This document shows, piece after piece, positions 24,928 to 34,200 of a stretch of 64,000 nucleotides of DNA (position 1 is the first letter of the stretch; each line of letters begins with the position of its first letter). Made by a program: the position numbers and the translations under genes. The notes under the pieces are model-generated. The model saw nothing but the letters and a program-made list of their open reading frames with translations. It was not told the origin of the DNA and did no database searches. This DNA is from Candidatus Poseidoniaceae archaeon (GTDB taxonomy: Archaea > Thermoplasmatota > Poseidoniia > Poseidoniales > Poseidoniaceae), in assembly GCA_028356125.1 (NCBI GenBank), contig JAOMTZ010000002.1, forward strand, positions 1 to 64,000. The letters are read 5' to 3'.

Positions 24928-25574
24928 ATTACACCTCCAGTGGGTATCTCATAATCCATGGCATCCCAAATTGATAGCCCTTGTTCAGCGTCAGGAGTAG
25001 CATACAGAATGATACCATTAGGTGCCACGAGGAAATAAGTTGGAGTTCCAGGTATTCCCCACTCGTCACGGTTATCGTTGTCATGATCATCCATGTAACC
25101 GAAAGAGTGTTCGTATTCGGTCCTGAAATCGGTGATTTCAGTCTGTCCGTAATCCCAGCCTTCAGTTCCTTCACGTAGTGAAATTGAGACTGCTAGGAAT
25201 TCTACGGTGACATTTTCGGGCATTGATCGTGTAGGACTATCTCCTGTCCATTTTGATTGTTGACTAGTAATTTCACTAGCAGATGATATGCAAGCACTAC
25301 AATTAGTATCCATGAACTCAATCATGTAGTAAGTTCCACCGTCGCCTTCAGACCACATTGAATCAATGTTGTCCTGTAAATCAAAATCTGTCCAAGATGT
25401 ACCATCCCAAACTTCTCCTGATAGATCTGGTGCTCTGTCACCTACACCAATTCCAGTGTAGACTGGATTAGTAGTTAGTGCAATGTAAGTAAACGCTGTG
25501 ATAAATAGCACACTAACAAACATCAAACCATCAGATCGTGCTCCGGCTTCATTACAAATATTTCTTCGTAGCAT
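24924..25574 (-). CDS. TlpA/ResA-like membrane-anchored thioredoxin
   Basis: A 216-aa protein with one N-terminal helix (GLMFVSVLFITAFTYIALT) and a thioredoxin fold outside the membrane. GDRAPDLSGEVWDG starts the AhpC/TSA-like part. The active site is MDTNCSACISS (C92/C95), and the cis-Pro loop is WGIPGTPTYFLVAPNG. Likely the soluble-domain partner that VKOR (next gene, 4-base overlap) re-oxidises. It is 4 bases downstream of the epimerase gene. Confidence 0.9.
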   Translation of the reverse strand: MLRRNICNEAGARSDGLMFVSVLFITAFTYIALTTNPVYTGIGVGDRAPDLSGEVWDGTSWTDFDLQDNIDSMWSEGDGGTYYMIEFMDTNCSACISSASEITSQQSKWTGDSPTRSMPENVTVEFLAVSISLREGTEGWDYGQTEITDFRTEYEHSFGYMDDHDNDNRDEWGIPGTPTYFLVAPNGIILYATPDAEQGLSIWDAMDYEIPTGGVM

Positions 25575-25578
25575 ATTA

Positions 25579-26523
25579 TCACCCCATAATCTCCTTAATC
25601 AGGACTCGAGTAGTGTAGGCCACGGCCTCCTCACTATCATAGTTGACCTTGAATCCTAATTTCTTGAGTCTATTTATTGCTAGCATAGCCTTGGGGATAT
25701 CTCCTGCCCAACCACGATCTCCACCAGTGTATTCTATGCTTGCACCATCACATCCAGTCTCCTTGATTACAATGGCGGCAATGTTGCGAACGCTACATGT
25801 GTCATTTGAACCAAGGTTGTATAGATTGATGTTATCATCTGTATTTTGAATTACATGCAATATTGCGTCTACACAGTCGCCTACTTCCATGTATGATTTT
25901 TCTTGTAGTCCATTACCTAAAACCTCTAATCGACTTGGGTCGGCTTTCAGTTTGTGAATGAAATCAAAGATTACACCATGAGTCCCTCTTTCACCAATAA
26001 TATTGGCAAAACGGAAGATCCATGCTTGTAGTCCGAAGGTTCCGACCCAAGAGCCGATTAGTCCTTCACCAGCTTGTTTCGAGGCCCCATAAAGGGAGAT
26101 TGGAAGGCACGGCCCATGATCTTCAGGAGTCGGCATTGGTGCGCCTTCACCGTAAACAACCGAAGATGATGCAAATGCAATCTTCCCTACTCCAGCCAGG
26201 CGCATTGCTTCTAGAACATTATACGTTGCAATCGTCCCTTCGTTAAGATCAGTGTCGGTAATTTTTGTACCTAATCTAATATCTGGATTTGCAGCCAAGT
26301 GATAAACCATGTCGATACCATCCATCAACGGAATTAATCCATTCAGATCCTTAAGATCAGCATTATGGAATGTAACTGCTCCAGAATCAATGTGTCCTTG
26401 AATAAATTCAATAACTCCAGAAGACAGATTATCTACCACTGAAACCTTGTCACCTCTAGCGACAAGACGGTCAATTAAGTGGGAACCAATGAATCCGGCT
26501 CCTCCGGTTACTAGTGCTCGCAT
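25579..26523 (-). CDS. NAD-dependent sugar-nucleotide epimerase (UDP-glucose 4-epimerase-like, extended SDR)
   Basis: A 314-aa extended SDR. ALVTGGAGFIGSHL at residues 3-16 is the NAD-binding loop; VVDNLSSG follows the second strand; YHLAANPDIR and SLYGASKQAGE hold the catalytic Ser/Tyr/Lys region; RFANIIGERGTHGVIFDF is typical of GalE/WbpP-like enzymes. Substrate among UDP-Glc, UDP-GlcNAc or dTDP sugars cannot be separated. It feeds glycan synthesis. First gene of a minus-strand operon with the TlpA-VKOR module. Confidence 0.92.
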   Translation of the reverse strand: MRALVTGGAGFIGSHLIDRLVARGDKVSVVDNLSSGVIEFIQGHIDSGAVTFHNADLKDLNGLIPLMDGIDMVYHLAANPDIRLGTKITDTDLNEGTIATYNVLEAMRLAGVGKIAFASSSVVYGEGAPMPTPEDHGPCLPISLYGASKQAGEGLIGSWVGTFGLQAWIFRFANIIGERGTHGVIFDFIHKLKADPSRLEVLGNGLQEKSYMEVGDCVDAILHVIQNTDDNINLYNLGSNDTCSVRNIAAIVIKETGCDGASIEYTGGDRGWAGDIPKAMLAINRLKKLGFKVNYDSEEAVAYTTRVLIKEIMG

Positions 26524-26686
26524 GTGCGGTCGTCATCATCATTTCATTTTAATACTCAGTATCACCGTCTAGATTTACTTTCATGCCACCTCTGTCAGAA
26601 AATGATATCGTGCTTTGACGATAGATTGTATTTTGCTGCAAGTGGGACGATGCAGTATTAACAAGAAGTTCCAGGAGTTGAAAATA

Positions 26687-26941
26687 ATGCCAAAGATAGA
26701 AAATAATAAAGAGCAAGATAATGAACAAAATACGAACAGTGTGCTAGTTGGATTTGTACGAAAATCCAACGCAGGGCGTGCTGTCAAACTGTCAATAAAC
26801 ACAAGTTCGTTCCAGGACTGTGCGACATACGTAACCAGTGACGGGCAAACTTATGTCCAGTTAGTGATAAGCTTAAACGCACTTTCAGGAGTGATTGAAG
26901 GGAGTCGCGCAGTGACTTCGATTAATCAGTTAAACGATTAG
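26687..26941 (+). CDS. Conserved small archaeal protein, function unknown
   Basis: The ORF is open from 26615, but I choose ATG at 26687 (MPKIENNKEQ), which has GGAG 8 bases upstream; product 84 aa. A polar start precedes VLVGFVRKSNAGRAVKLSIN, a beta-rich core and VQLVISLNALSGVIEGSRAVTSINQL. Similar GFVRKS...AVKLSI small proteins occur in other euryarchaea, from memory, without assigned function. A strong hairpin terminator follows 24 bases after the stop, so it is monocistronic, which fits an abundant small protein. Confidence 0.75.
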   Translation: MPKIENNKEQDNEQNTNSVLVGFVRKSNAGRAVKLSINTSSFQDCATYVTSDGQTYVQLVISLNALSGVIEGSRAVTSINQLND

Positions 26942-26965
26942 TGCACATGAGTACATACGGTTTAA

Positions 26966-26991
26966 GCCCGCCCTAGAGTATTAGGGCGGGC
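26966..26991 (+). terminator. Strong hairpin terminator
   Basis: gcccgccctagagtattagggcgggc forms a perfect 10-bp GC-rich stem with a 6-base loop, followed by ctttacccctctta. It lies 24 bases past the stop of the small conserved gene and 78 bases before the GT2 start. Intrinsic hairpins this strong are unusual among the genes in this window. Confidence 0.8.
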
Positions 26992-27068
26992 CTTTACCCC
27001 TCTTATTCAACGGATTACACTGATATGGAGCCGAATCACATATATTGGACTCGGTCGCGAGTAGTACC

Positions 27069-28001
27069 ATGGAGGAGGAACCTGTGGGGCAATTCAAAAT
27101 TGTTGCAGGCCTGCCCATGTACAACGAAGAAGAGACTATTGGAACCGTGGTTACCAAGGTCCGAGATTATGTTGATGAAATCGTTTGTGTAGACGATGGA
27201 TCTTCAGATTCGGGAGCAAGAATCGCAGAGTCTTGTGGAGCAATCATTCACCGCCACAGAGTGAATCGAGGCTACGGAGGTGCCCTAAAATCCCTATTTG
27301 CTAAGGCCAGAGAAATGGATGCAGATGCATTAGTAGTCCTAGATAGTGATGGGCAACACGAACCCGCAGATATTCCCAAGTTGCTAGAGCCTATTCTTTC
27401 TGGTGAAGCAGACTTTGTAATTGGAAGCCGATTCATCGATGGTGGCGGTAGTGAAGACATGCCAGCATACAGAAGATTGGGAATCAAAGTGATAACGGCA
27501 ACCTCAAATTTGTCAAGTGATTTAGGAATCCAAGACACTCAATCTGGATTTAGAGCATTCTCTAAATTAGCAATCGAGAGACTAAGGTTTGATGCAGAAG
27601 GCATGGAATTATCACTCGAAATGCTTGAAGATGCTCATGAGAAGAATCTGAAAATCGAAGAAGTACCCACTGTCATTAGGTATGATGTTCCAAAGGGTAG
27701 CAACTTTACTGCGATATCCCATGGATTTACAGTCCTAGTATGGGCTCTACTCTCACTATCTCAAAAGAAACCACTGCTAGTATTAGGACTACCAGGTTTC
27801 GGTTTATTTGCAGCAGGTGCCGCTATGGCATTCAATGCAATCGATGGGATTTCAAACTCTGTAGATGCCCTTGTTGGACCCGGTCTGACCGCCATATGGA
27901 TTGGTGTACTTGGATTAGCAATGATGGCCACTGGGCTTGTTTTACAATCCGCTAGAAACTTCATCCGTCACCTTTTGATTAGGGAATTCGGACTGGCCTG
28001 A
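27069..28001 (+). CDS. GT2 family polyprenyl-phosphate glycosyltransferase (DPM1/AglD-like)
   Basis: ATG at 27069 is chosen; the ORF is open from a TTG at 27045, but a TATA-like catatattgg sits at 27039-27048. The 310-aa protein has a GT-A domain: AGLPMYNEEETIG, then VCVDDGSSDSGAR, VLDSDGQHEPADIPKL (DxD), DFVIGSRF and GIQDTQSGFRAFSK. The C-terminus has two membrane helices (about 232-258 and 268-295). Such enzymes transfer hexose from a nucleotide sugar to dolichyl phosphate or extend lipid-linked glycans for N-glycosylation. It is 34 bases before the RND exporter. Confidence 0.92.
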   Translation: MEEEPVGQFKIVAGLPMYNEEETIGTVVTKVRDYVDEIVCVDDGSSDSGARIAESCGAIIHRHRVNRGYGGALKSLFAKAREMDADALVVLDSDGQHEPADIPKLLEPILSGEADFVIGSRFIDGGGSEDMPAYRRLGIKVITATSNLSSDLGIQDTQSGFRAFSKLAIERLRFDAEGMELSLEMLEDAHEKNLKIEEVPTVIRYDVPKGSNFTAISHGFTVLVWALLSLSQKKPLLVLGLPGFGLFAAGAAMAFNAIDGISNSVDALVGPGLTAIWIGVLGLAMMATGLVLQSARNFIRHLLIREFGLA

Positions 28002-28035
28002 ATGTGCTCAATTTAGCATAGCCTTCATGGATTAG

Positions 28036-30912
28036 ATGCGCACCCACCCAATCATGGGAGAGGCATCGGAGAGATTCTCTGAACTTTCGCGTCTTGCACG
28101 TGAGAAGACAGAATCTGCCTTGGACTCCACATATTCACAGATTCTCACTCAACCAAAAACAACATTGGTAATGTTGGTAATTTTGTCAGCATGGCTAGGC
28201 AATATAGGTACTGGATTCCAAGATCAAATCGTAGATGATGTTGAAGTATTCTTACCCGAAGGTGCAGAATCTACAGACTTACTGCTTGAAGTTCGAGAAG
28301 AGTGGTCGACCGATGTAGGGTTCATTTACATCAAAACTCAGAATGCAGAATGTGATTATACATTACCTCTAGATCACCCCGAGCAATGTGATAGACCAAA
28401 CGATGTTCTGGATAACATCACTAATGTGAATGTATTACATGAAATTTCTTGGATTGAAGGAGATGATGAAAAAAGATCTCCAGGGATTAAACAAAATGGC
28501 CTTGATTGGGATAAAAACGACCACGGCGAATCAGACGGAGTGCTATGGATAATTTCGATATCTCAAATAATTAAAGAAATTAATTCAAGTAATGGCCGAT
28601 TTAATCACGCAATGTGTGATCACACAGGTAACCGTTCAACCGGTAATCTGATTGATTGTGAAGCATTATCACAGCTCCCAGGAGGGGGGGGAGGACTCTA
28701 TGCTATTCCCGATGAACAAGATACAATAGACGAAATGGTCAACCAATCAAATGGTTCGCTGGACGCCCTCGCAAAGGATACTAATGGTGATGGAATTTGG
28801 GATACGACCGCTGTATTAATTGGAATAATATCGGCCAATCAGATTGAGAAGACTGGGAAATGGGATGACTACAAAGAGTTCTTTGCACATGTAGAAAGCG
28901 TGATCGATGAAGAAAACAGGCCAGATAAATATCGAATAAACGAGTTGAACATGACACAAACTGGCCTCTCTAAAATCTTAGAAGACGTTTCTGATAAAAT
29001 ATACCTAGATTTGCTCGGAATGATGCCCTTATCACTATTCTTCACAGTACTTATCATCACGCTACTACACCGGTCCTGGAAGGTCGTAATAATCTCTGGA
29101 ACTCCAATTGTCATGGCATTAGCCGTAACTTTTGGAGCAGCAGTACTGCTAGAGATGACACTAACTCCAATGATTATTGCCACATTCCCGATACTGATTG
29201 GCCTAGGGGTTGACTATGCATTACATATGGTCAACCGTATCGAAGAAGTGCGGCGGAAAAAAGTAGATGCGGCAGTAGAAGAAAACGAAAGAAGAAGGCG
29301 TAAGGGGTTAGTCCCTCTAGAGGTTCCTGATCTTTGGGACCCTGATTTCTATCGTTCATGTGTAATGGATATGTCGAAGACAACTGGAGTAGCCGTTCTT
29401 ATCTCAGCTGCAACTACGATTATTGGATTCTCAGTACTGATACTACCAAACATAGTTCCTATCATTCCAATACGTTCAGTTGGAATGACTCTTGTTGCAG
29501 GAATTTTAGCAACTCTAGTATTCTCAATGATTCTAGTTCCTGTGCTAATTTGGCTACTCAAATTCAACAAACGAACAAAATCCCCAATAAATTGGGCCTC
29601 AGTTTCAAAATTGCCGGTTAAGCACTTCGCAGTGTTCTTGTTACTCGCTGGAGCAATAACCTTAGCAGGAGTAACTAATCTTGATGAAATGGATAAACCT
29701 ATTTCAGGTTCTGACCAGACTCCGGATAACATTCCATCTATGCAAGCGATGGTTGAATATTCCAGTACATTCTCTGGTGGCCAGACATCCTTGTTCATAT
29801 TTGATGCATCAGAACACGTTAGTGATCAAGATATGAAAATACGGTCACTGGAGGTTCTTGATGCGATGGATGCTTTAGAAAATCGAATAGGAGAAGTCGC
29901 ATATACCAATACTACCAGTTTAATCACATTCTTAGAAGCCGTGCCTGTAACTATATCAGAGCCGCAATCTGGAATCACGCTATACAATGGCAATCTATGG
30001 GGCCTCTTGCATGATGAATGCTGGGAATCAAATAGTCTAGAATGTGCAGCATGGGTGCCACTCGATGCACTTTCAAATCCGCCAGGTAATGGAAGAGAAG
30101 AATTGCGTAAGGACATGGTAAATGTGGCATACGATACTCTTTCGAAAGAAGTTCAATGGATGTTAACGAATGTAGACGGTAGTAAGGCCCTAGTTTATGT
30201 TACACAACCATACATGAATCTTGATAACGCAAGTATGCTTAGGGACGATATCGATTTAATGCTAGAAGATCCAATGGAGGAACAAGGCATCAGAGTATCT
30301 CCTTTAACTGGAGGATTACCTGTCAGCCTTGATATCAACGAAGGAATTCATGATACTCAAAATTACACGACATTACTAACACTTTTGATACTCACGATTG
30401 TACTGTGTTTAGTGTTTAGGTCATTCCGCCTTGGAATCTATACAATGGTCCCTGTAGCGGCTATTATTGTGTGGCAGCCACTATTGATGAGCTCTGGCGA
30501 TGTTAATGTCAACATATTTACAGCAATGATTGGGACTATTGTCTTTGGAATAGGAGTCGATGATGCAATTCACGTGATGCATAGGATCCAAGAAGAAGGT
30601 GAAACTGCTGTTGGAATGTCAAAGGCCATAGAAAAGACAGGTATGACTATCTTTGAAACTACTGCGACTACCGTAGCCGGTTTAGGTGCGGGATTCTTCG
30701 TAGCATTCCCGGGATTAGTTAATTTCTTCATCCTAATGATGCTTCTAATTGGATTCGCATTCTTAACCAGCGTATTCCTACTCCCAGCATGTCTAACTGC
30801 AGATCATATAATTCGGAGACAAATTAAGGGGGAATCAAGTTTCATTGACTTTGGAGAGGGCGCAGTCTTAACCGATGAGAAAATGAATGCTGTCGATGCA
30901 ATCCTTGAATAA
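28036..30912 (+). CDS. RND-superfamily (MMPL/SSD type) membrane exporter, second paralogue
   Basis: A 958-aa protein with the same duplicated plan as 16327-18894. The first helix is at about residues 40-58, followed by an external domain of 270 residues, then six helices with IGLGVDYALHMVNRIEE. A basic cytoplasmic stretch (ENERRRRKGLV) follows. The second half contains GIGVDDAIHVMHRIQEE. The external part has a Gly run (PGGGGGLYAIP). Substrate unknown. It shares its plus-strand unit with the upstream glycosyltransferase, so a lipid or glycolipid substrate is conceivable. Confidence 0.9.
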   Translation: MRTHPIMGEASERFSELSRLAREKTESALDSTYSQILTQPKTTLVMLVILSAWLGNIGTGFQDQIVDDVEVFLPEGAESTDLLLEVREEWSTDVGFIYIKTQNAECDYTLPLDHPEQCDRPNDVLDNITNVNVLHEISWIEGDDEKRSPGIKQNGLDWDKNDHGESDGVLWIISISQIIKEINSSNGRFNHAMCDHTGNRSTGNLIDCEALSQLPGGGGGLYAIPDEQDTIDEMVNQSNGSLDALAKDTNGDGIWDTTAVLIGIISANQIEKTGKWDDYKEFFAHVESVIDEENRPDKYRINELNMTQTGLSKILEDVSDKIYLDLLGMMPLSLFFTVLIITLLHRSWKVVIISGTPIVMALAVTFGAAVLLEMTLTPMIIATFPILIGLGVDYALHMVNRIEEVRRKKVDAAVEENERRRRKGLVPLEVPDLWDPDFYRSCVMDMSKTTGVAVLISAATTIIGFSVLILPNIVPIIPIRSVGMTLVAGILATLVFSMILVPVLIWLLKFNKRTKSPINWASVSKLPVKHFAVFLLLAGAITLAGVTNLDEMDKPISGSDQTPDNIPSMQAMVEYSSTFSGGQTSLFIFDASEHVSDQDMKIRSLEVLDAMDALENRIGEVAYTNTTSLITFLEAVPVTISEPQSGITLYNGNLWGLLHDECWESNSLECAAWVPLDALSNPPGNGREELRKDMVNVAYDTLSKEVQWMLTNVDGSKALVYVTQPYMNLDNASMLRDDIDLMLEDPMEEQGIRVSPLTGGLPVSLDINEGIHDTQNYTTLLTLLILTIVLCLVFRSFRLGIYTMVPVAAIIVWQPLLMSSGDVNVNIFTAMIGTIVFGIGVDDAIHVMHRIQEEGETAVGMSKAIEKTGMTIFETTATTVAGLGAGFFVAFPGLVNFFILMMLLIGFAFLTSVFLLPACLTADHIIRRQIKGESSFIDFGEGAVLTDEKMNAVDAILE

Positions 30913-30920
30913 CGAAAGGA

Positions 30921-31227
30921 GTGGAGAATGCAGGGAGTAAGCCCCTTTCTGTTCCCTTTCGGTGACTGCATTCAACTATGCGTCCTACCTGTCCCTGAAC
31001 GTGCCGCATAAGCGGGACTGTTTGGACTTGCTCCAGCGGGGTTGCTCGTCTCATCGACCACGTGGCAATCTCGTCCTTCCGGATTCATCGTACACACCTC
31101 GTATCGTTCGTTTCTGCACCATTGACCGACCCATTTCTGTGTCTCGACTTGTGTCGACCGCTTGCACTGTGGAGAGGGGACTTTCCTCAGACTCGAAGTC
31201 TGTCAGCAGCCCTCCTGCATCCTCCAT
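30921..31227 (-). ncRNA. rnpB: RNase P RNA, archaeal type A
   Basis: The minus strand carries the universal RNase P elements. Near the 5' end is TCTGAGGAAAGTCCCCTC (CR-I, plus strand 31178-31188). Near the 3' end is GGAACAGAAAGGGGCTTACTCCC (CR-IV/V, plus strand about 30935-30955). The ends pair as helix P1: 5' GGAGGATGCAGG (31214-31225) with 3' CCTGCATTCTCC (30923-30934), twelve pairs with one G-U. About 305 nt long, as expected for archaeal type A. The RNA processes tRNA 5' ends together with several proteins. ORFs called here by the track (for example 31051-31248) are artefacts. Ends are estimated to a few bases. Confidence 0.95.
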
Positions 31228-31266
31228 ACTGTCGCGGGGGCCGAACACATTTCAAACCATTGGGAA

Positions 31267-34200
31267 TCAAATGTAATCGCTTTCGTCGTATTCTTCATTC
31301 GAATCCTTCTTACCAGAAACGACTAGATAGCCTAGTAAACCAAGCATCATGAATGTTATAATTGCAAATCCAGTTAGCATAGAATTGCTAGCTCCTTCAA
31401 GCCCTTCGATGATAAATGTAGATTCACCTTTCTCAACCTGTATTGCGTCGGTTCTTTCAGACATACCGCCAGGTGTCGATACTTCGACCCAAGCAGTTCC
31501 TGGTGATTCAGGCACCCAACTCAACTCGAAATATACTGAACTCGATGCTGGCACATCAACATTGATAATTTCCAGTAAACGTCGATTATTGCCATCCTCA
31601 ATAACCTCAACTCGGACACTAGAAGTTCCATCCACTTGACCGAAATTATGCACAGTAATGTTTAGCATCATAGGCGTATTTACGCTTGGATATTGGTTTG
31701 CTATAATAATATCATCAGAACTTATTTGAATATCGGATTGACGGTTTGCTAATTGTAAAACCGCTAGTGGTGAAGACATACTGTTGAAGGTTGAATCTAG
31801 GTAATGGGAGGCATAATCATGTCCTTCTACCCAAACCCATAGATCCCACGAATTATGCCTACTTACCTCAGGTATGAGTGTAGCAACATTTAGTGTTGCA
31901 GCAAGTGGAATTGCTTCGCCAGAACCAGTTCCCGCCATCAGGTCCATGCTTACATTACCACTCAGTAACGCCAATTCAGGTATCGTAATTCCATGAGGGA
32001 CAATCAACCAATGCATTCTCATCGAATCTAGTGATAAGCCCTCACTCTCATTAACCATTATTTCAAAAGTAAGATTTTCCCAATCACGCTCTTCAACCAA
32101 TTCCAATGGGTCTGGAGAAAGTAATTGCAAAACCTTCGGCTTGTCACCATCGACTACCATCCAAGCTACCACTTCATCTGTATTAGTTCGGTCGATTGCT
32201 CCTAGTGGAAGATTAACTAAATCGATAGTTATTGGGTGAATACCTGTAAAATTAGGAGCAACTAGATTTAGATCAGTTGTTCCATTAATAGACATTCCAT
32301 ATTGTTCATTGCCTCCTATTGAAGCAGCTACTTCTATTGGGTAATCGACTGGTTGGCCCCCTTTAGTCCAAATTAAATCTGCTGAAATTGAACGGTTTTG
32401 CCCGGGGGCTACAAATGCAGTACTATCGATGAAAGCAACGCTAGAAAGATCAATTTCCATCTCACTTGAATACCGCCAAGTAGCCTCTAAATCACTTCTA
32501 TGAGATTGACCTGAATCATCAATAGCTGAGACTCTTATTCTCCTTTCAAGAGAGGAATCGGGATTGAAAATCCAATCAAACGACATTACTACTTGTAAGG
32601 TGAAAATCGAATCGAAATGGGACGCATTCCCAAGAATTACACAATTCTGAATTAATATCCCGTCATTGGTTGTAGAACATCCATCAGAAGTAGACCAATG
32701 TATTAGTAGATTTTCGGATGATTCAGATGACATATCAACTTCAACTGACTGGAGATCGCCGTACCCGTTCACATCTTGGATTGGAATCTCCATACTGTAA
32801 TTTTGACCAGGATGAAGCCAATTTTCTTGGTGAGTCCATCCAAGACCATCATCCAAAACGATTGGAGCGCCGTCTGGTCCGAACCTGATGATGAATAAAG
32901 GAGATTCTTGGCTACCGGAATTTGGTAAAGCATGACCTGCTGGATCGAACATTTCAATCCACCCAGAAAGAGTGTCTCCAACCTCGGCGGTTCTGACATC
33001 GAGAACTTTCGAATAAACCCCTTGGAACCCATTCAAATTTGATGGTTGATCTAACTCCACAGTAAGGTATCCATCCCAAGAAGTCTGTAAATGTAGCAAA
33101 GAATGCCTCGGAAGTAATGGCCTGTCACCAATTTGGAACATCAATTCCAATGGAGAATCGCTACTTCGATGGTCTAATGGTGCTACATTTGAAGACAGTA
33201 ATTCGGGGTACACATCATCGGGCAAGAAGGTGGCATTATTGGGAACTTTCCAATTCACATTCTGTCCAAATAATCCCGAAACGGTAACTTCCAAATCAAA
33301 CTCTGTCGCCAATAAGTCAGGAGTGAACATTAGTGATGCTACTCCATCATTGAGAACTTGAGTAGTATCTGCCAAGAGGCCATCTTGGTAAAGTGCTACA
33401 TTGAATGAAGATGAACGAGGAACTGAATCAAGGTTCTCAAATGCTAATTCAACTTCGACAATAACTGGACTAGATGGGTCTAGGTATAGGGCGTCCCAAG
33501 TTGATTCTGCACCATTCATGAATGATAGGTGCCAATCGACTACCTCAACATCCTGTTCAACACCCATCGACCACCCAAGGCCGAATCTGAGTTGAGCTGG
33601 TTTGGATGATGGCCCATCCATATCTATGGAACTTGACACAATTAATGCATCCTCATCTGGCCAGATAGCAGATATCCCAACACGGTGATGGAACTCAACA
33701 AATGAACCATTGAATGTATGTGAAAAAGAATCTACAATGATTCCTTGCTCACTATTACAAGAACTCGAATCGATTGAACAATTGGTAGAGCGGCTCCATT
33801 CACTACCTCCGAGTGTGAATACGGAAGACCACTCCTCTGAGGCAAAGTGCTCACTAGCATCTGAAACGCCAATGTTGGATAAATCAAATTTACTGGAGAA
33901 ATCGTACCAATCATTTCCAGCAACAAGAGTTTCTGAATCGTTTGACATACTCAAATAAATGGGTTCAGGTGAGCCCAGAGTCTGTATCCCATAATCCCAG
34001 ATTGACAATTTACCCGGATTGGTCATAACTATTGGAACCGGCACCTGTATTACCCCATTAACTGGATTGAGGTTAGTTAGTTGAGAATTAATGGCTGAGA
34101 TTATAGGTAGAGAATCATCACCCGAGATTTCAGCTGTGTAGCGATATGGAATAGATAATCCAGAAATTAGTAAATCCCCACCAGAAGTGGATGAGATTGA

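Noticed and set aside
30842-31352. Several ORFs (30842-31054, 30962-31276, 31051-31248, 31062-31352)
   Set aside because: The region encodes RNase P RNA; the ORFs share no family pattern.
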